A DNA stretch of 11,007 bases from Christensenella sp. UBA767. GTDB lineage: Bacteria > Bacillota > Clostridia > Christensenellales > CAG-917. The stretch is from NCBI GenBank assembly GCA_002297185.1, contig DBJV01000094.1, positions 1 through 11,007 of the forward strand, read 5' to 3'. Under the pieces are notes generated by a model that saw only the letters and a list, made by a program, of their open reading frames with translations, did not search any database and was not told the origin of the DNA. Below, in pieces: positions 1 through 6,451 of this stretch; position 1 is the stretch's first letter, and the number at the start of each line of letters is the position of its first letter. The position numbers and the translations under genes are program-made.

Positions 1-134
1 GGCGCGAAGAGGCTCGCCGCCTTGCGGCTCGAGTTACGTCTTCGAAGAGGCACATTCCGTTAATAAGGACGCTCCGAATTGGCAGAGTGCTTGTATAAGT
101 AGGCAACGAATGAGTGTCCGTTAAAAAGTCCGCA
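1..134. other. Unassigned left edge, no recognised gene
   Basis: I recognise no gene here. A + strand reading frame is open from the window edge to a TAA at 122-124 (about 40 codons), so it could be the truncated end of a gene that starts outside the window, but the translation matches no family I know. The reverse strand also has an open frame through most of this stretch, so openness alone means little. A short hairpin, GCCGC-CTT-GCGGC, lies at 16-28. Confidence 0.3.
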
Positions 135-256
135 ATTGCGGCAAAGCCGCAATATCACTTTTTGCGCAAGCAAAAAATATCACTGTTGCGTAGCAACAAT
201 ATCACTTGCCAACGGCAAATATCACTATTTCGAGAGCGGTGATCCGCACTCGAAAT
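135..256. repeat. Array of five distinct hairpins, four followed by ATATCACT
   Basis: Five perfect or near-perfect hairpins follow one another: 135-153 (8 bp stem, loop AAA), 159-176 (7 bp, GCAA loop), 184-198 (6 bp, loop GTA), 206-218 (5 bp, loop AAC) and 227-256 (8 bp ATTTCGAG/CTCGAAAT enclosing GCGG-TGAT-CCGC). The exact octamer ATATCACT occurs at 152-159, 177-184, 199-206 and 219-226, after each of hairpins 1 to 4. The stems share no sequence with each other, but each is fully self-complementary. The array ends 9 bases before the ribosome site of the DUF1846 gene, so it may lie in its mRNA leader. Its function is unknown: mRNA stability, attenuation or a mobile palindromic repeat are all possible. 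Confidence 0.85.
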
Positions 257-265
257 AAAAAATAC

Positions 266-270
266 AAAGG
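266..270 (+). promoter_or_regulatory. Ribosome binding site deciding the DUF1846 start
   Basis: AAAGG sits 7 bases before the ATG at 278. It supports that start over the in-frame ATG at 206, which would put the hairpin array inside the coding region. Confidence 0.6.
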
Positions 271-277
271 TAAACAT

Positions 278-1765
278 ATGGACAAAATCGGATTTGACAG
301 CAACCTGTATATGCAAAAACAGTCGGAGCATATTCTTGAAAGAATTAACCGCTTTGACAAACTTTATCTCGAATTCGGCGGAAAACTCTTTGACGATTTG
401 CATGCGGCGAGAGTTTTGCCCGGCTTTGATAAAGCGGCGAAAATTAAGCTTTTGCAAAAATTGCGCGATAAGGCGGAACTTATTATTTGCATCAACGCAA
501 ACGCTATCGAGCGCAATAAAATCCGCGCCGATTACGGCATTACGTACGGCAGCGAAGTGGAGAGAATGATTGACAATATCTCCGCTATGGGCATATACAT
601 CAACGGCGTTGTCATCACTATGTTTACCGACCAACAAGGTGCGCTTGCTTACAAGCAAAAACTTGAAAACAGGGGCATAAAAGTGTATATCCACCGTCCG
701 ACGAAGGGGTATCCGCACGAGATAGATACTATCGTGTCAGACGAGGGTTACGGCGCAAATCCGTATATTGAAACCACTCGTCCGCTCGTGGTGCTTACCG
801 CTCCCGGCCCCGGTAGCGGAAAACTTGCGACGTGCCTTTCACAACTCTATCACGAGAATAAGAGGGGAGTTAAGGCAGGATATGCGAAGTTTGAGACGTT
901 CCCGATTTGGAATATTCCGCTCAATCACCCCGTGAACGTGGCGTACGAGGCGGCGACTGCTGACCTTAAGGACGTAAACAAGGTCGATAACTTCCACCTT
1001 GACGCTTACGGCGAAATCACCGTCAACTATAACAGGGATATCGAGGTTTTCCCCGTCGTTAAGAGCATACTCGAGAAAATCACGGGAGAGGAATGCATTT
1101 ACAAATCTCCGACGGATATGGGTGTGAATATGGCAGGGTACTGCATCGTTGACGACGAGGCGTGCCGAGAGGCGTCCAAGAAAGAGATCGTGCGCAGGTA
1201 CTTCAAGGCTCTTTGCGACCTCAAAACGGGTACGGGCAGCGAAGATACCGTGAGCAGACTTGAATTTTTGATGTCCAGATTGTCCATAAATCTTGCGGAC
1301 AGAAAGGTTATCGAAATCGCCAAAAAGAAGAGCGAGGACAACGAGAATTGCGGAGCGGTTGCGCTTGAATTGCCTGACGGAAGAATCGTTACGGGCAAGA
1401 ATACGAAACGTATGAGCGCGTCGGCGGCGTGCGTGTTCAATGCAGTGAAGATGCTTGCAGGCATTAAGGACTCGCAAAAGCTTATCTCGCCGTACGTAAT
1501 AGGTCCTATCATTGACCTTAAAACCAAAATCCTCAAAGAGCATCATAAGACTTTGACGCTCGAAGAGGCATTGCTTGCGCTCTCAATTTGCGCTGCAAGC
1601 GACGCACAGGCGGCGAACGCTATGGAGCAACTTTCTTCTCTCGAGGGATGCGACGCGCACTCCACGCATATGCTGCTCAAAGCGGATGAAAATCCGTTCA
1701 GAAAACTAGGTGTGAGACTTAGTTGTTCGCCCGAATTCCTTGACAATACGCTGTTCAGCGAATAA
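278..1765 (+). CDS. DUF1846 (UPF0371) family protein
   Basis: This 495-residue protein matches the DUF1846/UPF0371 family of Firmicutes and related bacteria by overall sequence and length (members are about 500 residues). Recognisable stretches are the start MDKIGFDSNLYMQKQ, the segment around INANAIERNKIRADYG, and a glycine-rich loop PGPGSGK at residues 176-182 that resembles a nucleotide-binding P-loop. Members have been solved as crystal structures, but I know of no established biochemical role. No signal peptide or membrane segment is visible, so it is probably cytoplasmic. The start at 278 is chosen for its ribosome site and family-like N-terminus. The gene follows the hairpin array and is separated from the next gene by 89 bases, so it may be its own transcription unit. 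Family assignment is confident; function is not. Confidence 0.9.
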   Translation: MDKIGFDSNLYMQKQSEHILERINRFDKLYLEFGGKLFDDLHAARVLPGFDKAAKIKLLQKLRDKAELIICINANAIERNKIRADYGITYGSEVERMIDNISAMGIYINGVVITMFTDQQGALAYKQKLENRGIKVYIHRPTKGYPHEIDTIVSDEGYGANPYIETTRPLVVLTAPGPGSGKLATCLSQLYHENKRGVKAGYAKFETFPIWNIPLNHPVNVAYEAATADLKDVNKVDNFHLDAYGEITVNYNRDIEVFPVVKSILEKITGEECIYKSPTDMGVNMAGYCIVDDEACREASKKEIVRRYFKALCDLKTGTGSEDTVSRLEFLMSRLSINLADRKVIEIAKKKSEDNENCGAVALELPDGRIVTGKNTKRMSASAACVFNAVKMLAGIKDSQKLISPYVIGPIIDLKTKILKEHHKTLTLEEALLALSICAASDAQAANAMEQLSSLEGCDAHSTHMLLKADENPFRKLGVRLSCSPEFLDNTLFSE

Positions 1766-1841
1766 GTCAAAAGGAATACTCAACTTGCAAAAACGAGGCT
1801 TTATATAGCCGAAACGAATAAGTAAAACGTTAAATCGATAT

Positions 1842-1848
1842 AAAGGAG
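1842..1848 (+). promoter_or_regulatory. Strong ribosome binding site of pepF
   Basis: AAAGGAG, a near-perfect Shine-Dalgarno sequence, lies 6 bases before the ATG at 1855. It is the strongest such site in the left half of the window and fixes the start. Confidence 0.8.
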
Positions 1849-1854
1849 AATAAT

Positions 1855-3639
1855 ATGCTGTACGAAACAAGAGAACAAATACCTGCAAAGTATAAGTGGG
1901 CGCTCGAAGATATTATCCCCGGCAACGACGCTTGGGAGGAACTCTTCTTTAAGTGCGAAGAAAGAATAGGGTATTTTGCAAAATATCAAGACAAACTCAG
2001 CGACGAGGACACGCTTTTCGATTGCCTCGAATTTAGGCGCAGACTTATGCACGACATCGTGTATTTGTATTCCTATGCGAGAATGCGCAGCGACCAAGAC
2101 ACCAGAGACAGCGTGTATCAGGGCATGACGAACAGGGCGGATATGCTTATCGTCAAATACTCGACGGCAAGTTCTTTCATCACTCCCGAAATCAGCGAAT
2201 TTTCAAAGGAAAGACTTGAGGAACTCGCAAAGAGCAAACGCTTTGCCGACTACGACGTGTTCTTCAAAGAGATGATTAGAAGTAAGGATATCATTTTGTC
2301 CAAAAAGGAAGAAAAATTGCTCGGAGAAGTGGGAATTTTCTCGGATACGAACAGGGAAGTTTTCAATATGTTCGACAATGCGGACGTCAAGTTCAAACCC
2401 GTGGACGACGGCACGGGCAACAAAGTGGATATGAGCCACGGCGTTTACGGTATGCTGTTGCAAAACCCCTCGCAAGACGTGAGAAGAGAGGCGTTTGAGA
2501 GCATGTTCGGCGCATACAAAGACCATATCAATACGCTTGCGGCAAACTATGCAGGCAACGTCAAAAAAGATTGGTTCTATGCAAAAGTGAGAGGTTTCAA
2601 GAGCGCGCTCGATTACTCGATGTATCAAGAAAACGTGCCTTCCACTTGCTATGAAAAATTGCTTGACGCAGTTGGAAAAGGAACGGAGCCGTTGCATAAA
2701 TATATTGCGCTCCGCAAGAAAGTTTTGGGTGTTGATACCCTCAATATGTACGACCTTTACGTGTCTATGGTGAAGGAGCAAGAACTCGCCCTCGAGTACG
2801 AAGAGGCAGTTAAACTTGTCAAAGAGGCACTTAAAGTTATGGGTAAGGAATATTCCGACGTTTTGGCATCCGCATTTGAGAGCGGTTGGGTTGACGCCTT
2901 TGAGAACAAAGGAAAGAGGAGCGGCGCATATTCTTGGGGCGTCTATGGAGTGCATCCGTTCGTTCTTCTCAACTATCAAAAGACGGTACACGACGTGTTC
3001 GCCATTGCGCACGAACTCGGACACTCAATGCATTCGTATTACAGCAATTCGTCTCTTCCCGAAACCAAGGCGGATTACGAGATTTTCGTTGCGGAAATCG
3101 CATCGACGGTCAACGAAGTGCTGCTCTTAAAGCACTTGCTTAAGACGGCAACGGGCGAGTTTAGAAAATACTTGCTTTCCTATTACCTCGATATGTTCCG
3201 CACCACGCTCTTTAGACAAACGATGTTCAGCGAGTTCGAGGCGATTGCGCACGGTATGGTGGAAAAGGGCGAGCCGATTACTGCGGACGCACTCTGCGAC
3301 GCATACTACGAACTTAACAAGAAATACTACGGTCCGAGCGTGGAGCATAACGACCTTATCCGCTACGAGTGGGCGAGAATTCCGCACTTCTTCACGAGTT
3401 TCTACGTGTATAAGTACGCAACGGGTATCACGACGGCGGTGTCTATTGCAAACAACATTCTTGCGCAAGGCGAGAAGTATTTTGCAAAATACAAGAAATT
3501 CCTCTCCGCAGGAGGAAGTATGGCTCCGCTGGATATCATTCGTCTTGCAGACGTTGATCTCGAAAGCGACGCTCCGTACGAACTTGCGATTAAAGAGTTT
3601 GCCGATACGTTGGCGGAACTCGAAAAATCCTTTGAATAA
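1855..3639 (+). CDS. pepF: Oligoendopeptidase F, M3 family zinc metallopeptidase
   Basis: A cytoplasmic zinc endopeptidase that cuts short peptides. The 594-residue length is normal for the PepF/M3B family (about 600). The catalytic motif HELGH is at residues 386-390, with H386 and H390 as zinc ligands and E387 as the general base. E414 in FVAEIAST is the expected third ligand. The segment upstream of the motif (VHPFVLLNYQ) and the downstream stretch with PSVEHNDLIRYEWARIPHFF are typical of the family and contribute to the substrate cleft. The N-terminal part (about residues 1-200) fits the helical oligopeptidase F domain. There is no signal peptide. The likely role is recycling of peptides taken up or made by other proteases. 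The next gene starts 24 bases later, so the two are probably co-transcribed. No missing residues or frame damage are seen. Confidence 0.95.
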   Translation: MLYETREQIPAKYKWALEDIIPGNDAWEELFFKCEERIGYFAKYQDKLSDEDTLFDCLEFRRRLMHDIVYLYSYARMRSDQDTRDSVYQGMTNRADMLIVKYSTASSFITPEISEFSKERLEELAKSKRFADYDVFFKEMIRSKDIILSKKEEKLLGEVGIFSDTNREVFNMFDNADVKFKPVDDGTGNKVDMSHGVYGMLLQNPSQDVRREAFESMFGAYKDHINTLAANYAGNVKKDWFYAKVRGFKSALDYSMYQENVPSTCYEKLLDAVGKGTEPLHKYIALRKKVLGVDTLNMYDLYVSMVKEQELALEYEEAVKLVKEALKVMGKEYSDVLASAFESGWVDAFENKGKRSGAYSWGVYGVHPFVLLNYQKTVHDVFAIAHELGHSMHSYYSNSSLPETKADYEIFVAEIASTVNEVLLLKHLLKTATGEFRKYLLSYYLDMFRTTLFRQTMFSEFEAIAHGMVEKGEPITADALCDAYYELNKKYYGPSVEHNDLIRYEWARIPHFFTSFYVYKYATGITTAVSIANNILAQGEKYFAKYKKFLSAGGSMAPLDIIRLADVDLESDAPYELAIKEFADTLAELEKSFE

Positions 3640-3663
3640 TCAAAGGAAAGGACGATTATCGTT

Positions 3664-4305
3664 ATGAAAAAAAAGTTTTCTCGCGTTTTCGGGCTTTTGG
3701 TGGCAATCGTAGTTGCGGTTGCGCTTTGCCTTGCGCTGTTTACGGCATGCAATAAGACGGAGCCCGATAGCGAGGACGAAATCCAAAGAGATTTGTATCT
3801 TTCATCAATTGCGTTTTTGCCCGATAGCGAGGAGGCTGTCGTGTATCTGACGTTTGCTCAAAGCGGCGACAAAATAGAGGGCGCGAGCGTTGGTTGGAAG
3901 AGCGAGGACGCGTCGAGCGGCGTGTGGTATAAGACGAGCAATACCTATATTATTGCTCCGTCTGCACGGATATTTAGTGCCGTGCAAAACTCCATACCAC
4001 AAGAAAGACTGATTAGCGACGGCGTACAATACAATCGCTTGAAAGTCATAATAAGGTATGATACAATCTATAAATCTATAAAAAGCGACGGCGAAACGAG
4101 CGCGGCAAATAGGGTGTATTCGCACTTTTTCACGCTCGACGAGGGCAGCGAAAGTCAAACTTTCACCCTTACGCTGAAAACCGCTAACTCGGCGAATTGG
4201 TACGGCATTTTGATTGCTTTGGCAATCGTCATGGCAGCGGCGGCGTGCGTTGCGTTTCTACTCGCAAAAGGCAAATTATGGCAAAAGAAGAAAACAAGAG
4301 AGTAA
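3664..4305 (+). CDS. Predicted lipoprotein with C-terminal membrane segment, unknown function
   Basis: I do not recognise this 213-residue protein. The N-terminus has MKKK, a hydrophobic stretch (residues 7-26) and a lipobox-like L-F-T-A-C with the cysteine at residue 29, so export and lipid attachment are likely; phenylalanine at the -3 position is less usual than leucine. The middle (about 30-175) is polar, rich in beta-type sequence and acidic at its start, and should lie outside the membrane. A second hydrophobic segment (about 179-200, WYGILIALAIVMAAAAC...) is followed by a basic end (KGKLWQKKKTRE), predicting a membrane anchor with a short cytoplasmic tail. The protein would therefore be tethered at both ends. 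Ribosome site AAAGGAAAGG (3642-3651) is 12 bases before the ATG, rather far. Its end overlaps the start of dnaB by 28 bases. Secreted-protein calls rest only on these sequence features. Confidence 0.75.
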   Translation: MKKKFSRVFGLLVAIVVAVALCLALFTACNKTEPDSEDEIQRDLYLSSIAFLPDSEEAVVYLTFAQSGDKIEGASVGWKSEDASSGVWYKTSNTYIIAPSARIFSAVQNSIPQERLISDGVQYNRLKVIIRYDTIYKSIKSDGETSAANRVYSHFFTLDEGSESQTFTLTLKTANSANWYGILIALAIVMAAAACVAFLLAKGKLWQKKKTRE

Positions 4306-5909
4306 GCAGAGGTATGCCTAACAACGTGGACGCAGAGGCGTCCGTTTTGGGTGCTATTCTCATCGACAACAAAGCGGCGGATATTATTATTCCGATGCTC
4401 GCGGTCGATGACTTTTATCTTGCGCAAAATCGGTTGATTTTTGCGGCTATGAAACAGTTGCAGATGGAAAGTAAGCCTATCGATACCGTGTCCGTGTGCG
4501 ACGCGCTCGACGTTAAGGGACAACTTGACGAAGTAGGCTCCGTTTCATACCTCAGCGAACTTGCAGAGGGCGTTGTGTCCGCTGCCAACGGCGAGTATTA
4601 CGCAAGCATCATAAAGCGCGACAGCCTTACCAGAAAGGTCATCGAGGCAGGCAACAACATAGCGAAATACGGCTATGAATGCGAAAACGGCGCGGACGCT
4701 CTCGATAACGCCGAAAAACTGGTGTATGCCATTGCCGAACAGACGAGCGAAAAGGCACTCGAGAAAATCGACGACGCTGCCGCACTCGCTCTCAAGAATA
4801 TTCAAGACAAACAAACGGGCAACGTGCCGAAGAACACGGTGTATATCGATTTCCCCAAATTCGACCAAATGACACACGGTTTGAAACCGGGCGAAATGGT
4901 GCTTATCGCTGCTCGTCCGTCCGTCGGTAAAACCGCTTTTGCGCTCAATATCGCCGCAAACGTGGCAATCAATCACGGCAAAAAGGTGGCTATTTTCTCG
5001 CTTGAAATGCCTGCGGATTTGCTTGCAAAACGTATGCTTTGCTATATCTCGCGCGTGGAAAGCAACAAAATGGACACTCGCGGCGGACTTACGCAAACGG
5101 ACTATAAGAAACTCTACAACGGATACCGCGCGTTGCTTGCGTCGGATATCTATATTGACGACTATTCTATGAACGGTCCGTCAGACGTGCTTTCTAAATG
5201 TCGTCGTCTTAAACGCGAAAAAGGGCTTGACCTCGTAATTATCGACTACTTGCAACTTATGACTGCGACGAAGAACGGACGTTCGGCAGAAAGCCGTCAG
5301 GTGGAAGTGAGCGATATGTCGAGAAAGATGAAAATCTACGCCAAAGAGTTGGATTGCCCCATTATCTTGCTTTCGCAAATGTCACGTGGCGTGGAGCAAC
5401 GTCCCGACCATACGCCGCTCCTTTCGGACTTACGTGAATCCGGTTCTATCGAGCAAGACGCGGATATCGTTATGTTCCTCAACAATCCGCACAAATACAA
5501 TCCTGCATTGCCCGAAAACGAGGTTATCCTTGACGTAAAGAAGAACAGAAACGGTGCAATCGGTGAAATCAAACTCGATTGGGATGCGCCTACAACGTCC
5601 TTCAAAGAGTGCGTGGATCAAAACGCCAACGTCACCGAATACGTCTATGACGAGCCGAAGAAGAAAGAGGACGACGAAGAGGGTGGCGTGGATATGAAGT
5701 CCATTTCCGACGTAGCCGAGGAATTGAAAGAAGTCGCCGCATCCACCGAGGATATGCCTTTCGATATGCCCTTTGGCGATAAACAAGACGATTATTCCGC
5801 AGAAGTGGATGTGGAGGAGGATGTTCCTGCGCCAAACGATGATGATGTTCCCGATGACGAGGAATATGTTGATGACGACGCCTCATTAGACGACGACATG
5901 CCTTTCTAA
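4278..5909 (+). CDS. dnaB: Replicative DNA helicase DnaB with long SSB-like acidic tail
   Basis: The ring helicase that unwinds DNA at the replication fork and binds primase DnaG. The N-terminal domain is at about residues 10-115 (NNVDAEASVLGAIL). The RecA-like motor follows: Walker A ARPSVGKT (residues 212-219, K218), SLEMPADLLAKRML, Walker B DLVIIDYLQLM (318-328), then LLSQMSRGVEQR and SDLRESGSIEQDADIVMF. The core ends near residue 442 (DWDAPTTSF). The family is usually about 440-470 residues; this one is 543. The extra 100 residues are strongly acidic, contain EDMPFDMPF at 491-499 and end exactly in DDDMPF, like the tip of SSB. The ATG at 4278 is chosen because AAAAGG lies 6 bases upstream and it gives a normal N-terminus; it overlaps the preceding gene by 28 bases. 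A start at 4314 has no properly spaced ribosome site. Confidence 0.96.
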   Translation: MAKEENKRVSRGMPNNVDAEASVLGAILIDNKAADIIIPMLAVDDFYLAQNRLIFAAMKQLQMESKPIDTVSVCDALDVKGQLDEVGSVSYLSELAEGVVSAANGEYYASIIKRDSLTRKVIEAGNNIAKYGYECENGADALDNAEKLVYAIAEQTSEKALEKIDDAAALALKNIQDKQTGNVPKNTVYIDFPKFDQMTHGLKPGEMVLIAARPSVGKTAFALNIAANVAINHGKKVAIFSLEMPADLLAKRMLCYISRVESNKMDTRGGLTQTDYKKLYNGYRALLASDIYIDDYSMNGPSDVLSKCRRLKREKGLDLVIIDYLQLMTATKNGRSAESRQVEVSDMSRKMKIYAKELDCPIILLSQMSRGVEQRPDHTPLLSDLRESGSIEQDADIVMFLNNPHKYNPALPENEVILDVKKNRNGAIGEIKLDWDAPTTSFKECVDQNANVTEYVYDEPKKKEDDEEGGVDMKSISDVAEELKEVAASTEDMPFDMPFGDKQDDYSAEVDVEEDVPAPNDDDVPDDEEYVDDDASLDDDMPF

Positions 5910-6033
5910 AACGCACTATTTAGCGAATAACTGCGTCAGCGCGCATCCGCTACAAAATCACGTACGCTTATGTACGTTGGGTTTTGTATCGGACGCGCGC
6001 TTTCTTGTTCTTCATCTAAATATTGTGTTTTAG
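5906..6033. repeat. 128-base imperfect palindrome overlapping the dnaB stop; possible terminator
   Basis: The outer arms 5906-5923 and 6016-6033 are complementary at 16 of 18 positions (CTAAAACGCACTATTTAG against CTAAATATTGTGTTTTAG). The core arms, about 5939-5965 (GCGCGCATCCG...CACGTAC) and 5972-6000 (GTACGTTGG...CGGACGCGCGC), form a long stem around the loop GCTTAT. The dnaB stop TAA (5907-5909) lies inside the left arm. The core stem is followed by TTTCTTGTTCTT, only a weak T-run, so it may end dnaB transcription but is not a textbook terminator. The size and two-ended symmetry look more like a small non-autonomous mobile palindrome. Confidence 0.75.
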
Positions 6034-6047
6034 CAGAGTGAAGTTTA

Positions 6048-6182
6048 AGCGGAATATCCCATTTTTCTTTATGTCATTGCGAGGTATAATGAATGTTGAG
6101 AGGTTGCAATCAAGCCGTATGTGCATTTCGCTACGCTGGATTCCCACGCTATCGCTCGGAATGACAAGTGGAATATTCCACT
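6048..6182. repeat. Palindromic intergenic repeat (TGTCATTGCGAG / CTCGGAATGACA)
   Basis: TGTCATTGCGAG at 6072-6083 pairs with CTCGGAATGACA at 6155-6166 (11 of 12 positions). Outside these, GGAATATCCCA near 6051-6061 pairs with part of the perfect 16-base palindrome AGTGGAATATTCCACT at 6167-6182. The interior contains GGATTCCCACGC. The style (a GTCATT start, GGATTCCCACGC, then GGAATGACA) resembles dispersed palindromic repeats that I recall from many bacterial genomes; identity to a named family is inferred, not shown. Confidence 0.6.
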
Positions 6183-6273
6183 AATACACCAAGCAAGCGA
6201 TATAGCGAAACTGTGGCAGGAGTTTTTATCTTTGCTTAAACTGTGATAGTGTGTATCGATTGCGCGGTTAGTA

Positions 6274-6364
6274 GAGCAATAAGACTAGCGTGGCGTTAGA
6301 CAATGAACTGGTGAGTTGTCTTTGCCACAGCGACGACTTTTGCTCGGGTGTGGGTGTCCCACCC
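6274..6364. other. Foldable stretch: long imperfect hairpin plus short GC hairpin
   Basis: GAGCAA (6274-6279) pairs with TTGCTC (6340-6345). Inside, TGGC-gtt-AGACAA (6291-6303) pairs with TTGTCT-tt-GCCA (6316-6327) around a 12-base loop. Directly after, GTGGG (6350-6354) and CCCAC (6358-6362) form a tight hairpin with loop TGT. This could be a small RNA, a leader structure or another extragenic palindrome. No known RNA family was recognised. Confidence 0.4.
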
Positions 6365-6367
6365 AAA

Positions 6368-6398
6368 ATTATTAATTATTAATTATTAATTATTAATT
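6368..6398. repeat. Tandem 7-base repeat, ATTATTA x 4.4
   Basis: Four exact copies of ATTATTA (6368-6395) plus three more bases of a fifth. It lies about 50-85 bases before the yqfC start, where an AT-rich promoter-enhancing element could sit; that role is only a possibility. Confidence 0.9.
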
Positions 6399-6440
6399 TT
6401 CCAAAAACTATCGACTGTCATTTTTCCAAATTTTAGACAA

Positions 6441-6446
6441 TATATT
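6441..6446 (+). promoter_or_regulatory. Possible -10 element giving a leaderless yqfC mRNA
   Basis: TATATT lies 5 bases before the yqfC ATG (6452), and no Shine-Dalgarno sequence is visible there. If used as a -10 box, transcription would begin at or next to the ATG. No good -35 box is seen 16-18 bases upstream (6418-6423 is TCATTT), so this is weak. Confidence 0.25.
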
Positions 6447-6451
6447 TTTGT

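Larger units (their letters stand above)
5910..6451. other. Repeat-rich gap without genes between dnaB and yqfC
   Basis: No convincing coding region is present in these 542 bases. In order it holds the rest of the palindrome at the dnaB end, a second palindromic repeat (about 6048-6182), a foldable stretch (6274-6364), a 7-base tandem repeat (6368-6398) and the AT-rich sequence just before yqfC. It separates the replication gene from the sporulation operon, so a promoter for the operon should lie near its right end. Confidence 0.7.

Noticed and set aside
79..99. Promoter TTGGCA ... TATAAG at the left edge
   Set aside because: The spacing is only 9 bases, and no better pairing of boxes was found.
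135..256. CRISPR array
   Set aside because: The repeated unit is only 8 bases, intervals are 20-25 bases, and the material between repeats is self-complementary, unlike CRISPR spacers. No cas genes are present.
206..277. Longer DUF1846 protein starting at the ATG at 206
   Set aside because: It would add 24 residues encoded by part of the hairpin array and has no ribosome site. The ATG at 278 has AAAGG at 7 bases and gives a family-like N-terminus.
797..823. DUF1846 protein as a P-loop ATPase
   Set aside because: PGPGSGK resembles a Walker A motif, but the final S/T after the lysine is replaced by leucine and no clear Walker B was identified, so ATPase activity is not claimed.
839..1546. Long reverse-strand open frame opposite the DUF1846 gene
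   Set aside because: It is a shadow of a well-supported gene; the translation is arginine- and histidine-rich with no family resemblance. The same applies to the reverse frames opposite pepF, dnaB, yqfD and the HD gene.
1785..1807. Promoter TTGCAA ... TATATA before pepF
   Set aside because: The spacing is only 11 bases, far from the usual 16-18.
4197..4277. Longer DnaB starting upstream of 4278
   Set aside because: The extra residues lie within the lipoprotein's membrane-span coding sequence in another frame and have no ribosome site; the ATG at 4278 has AAAAGG at 6 bases.
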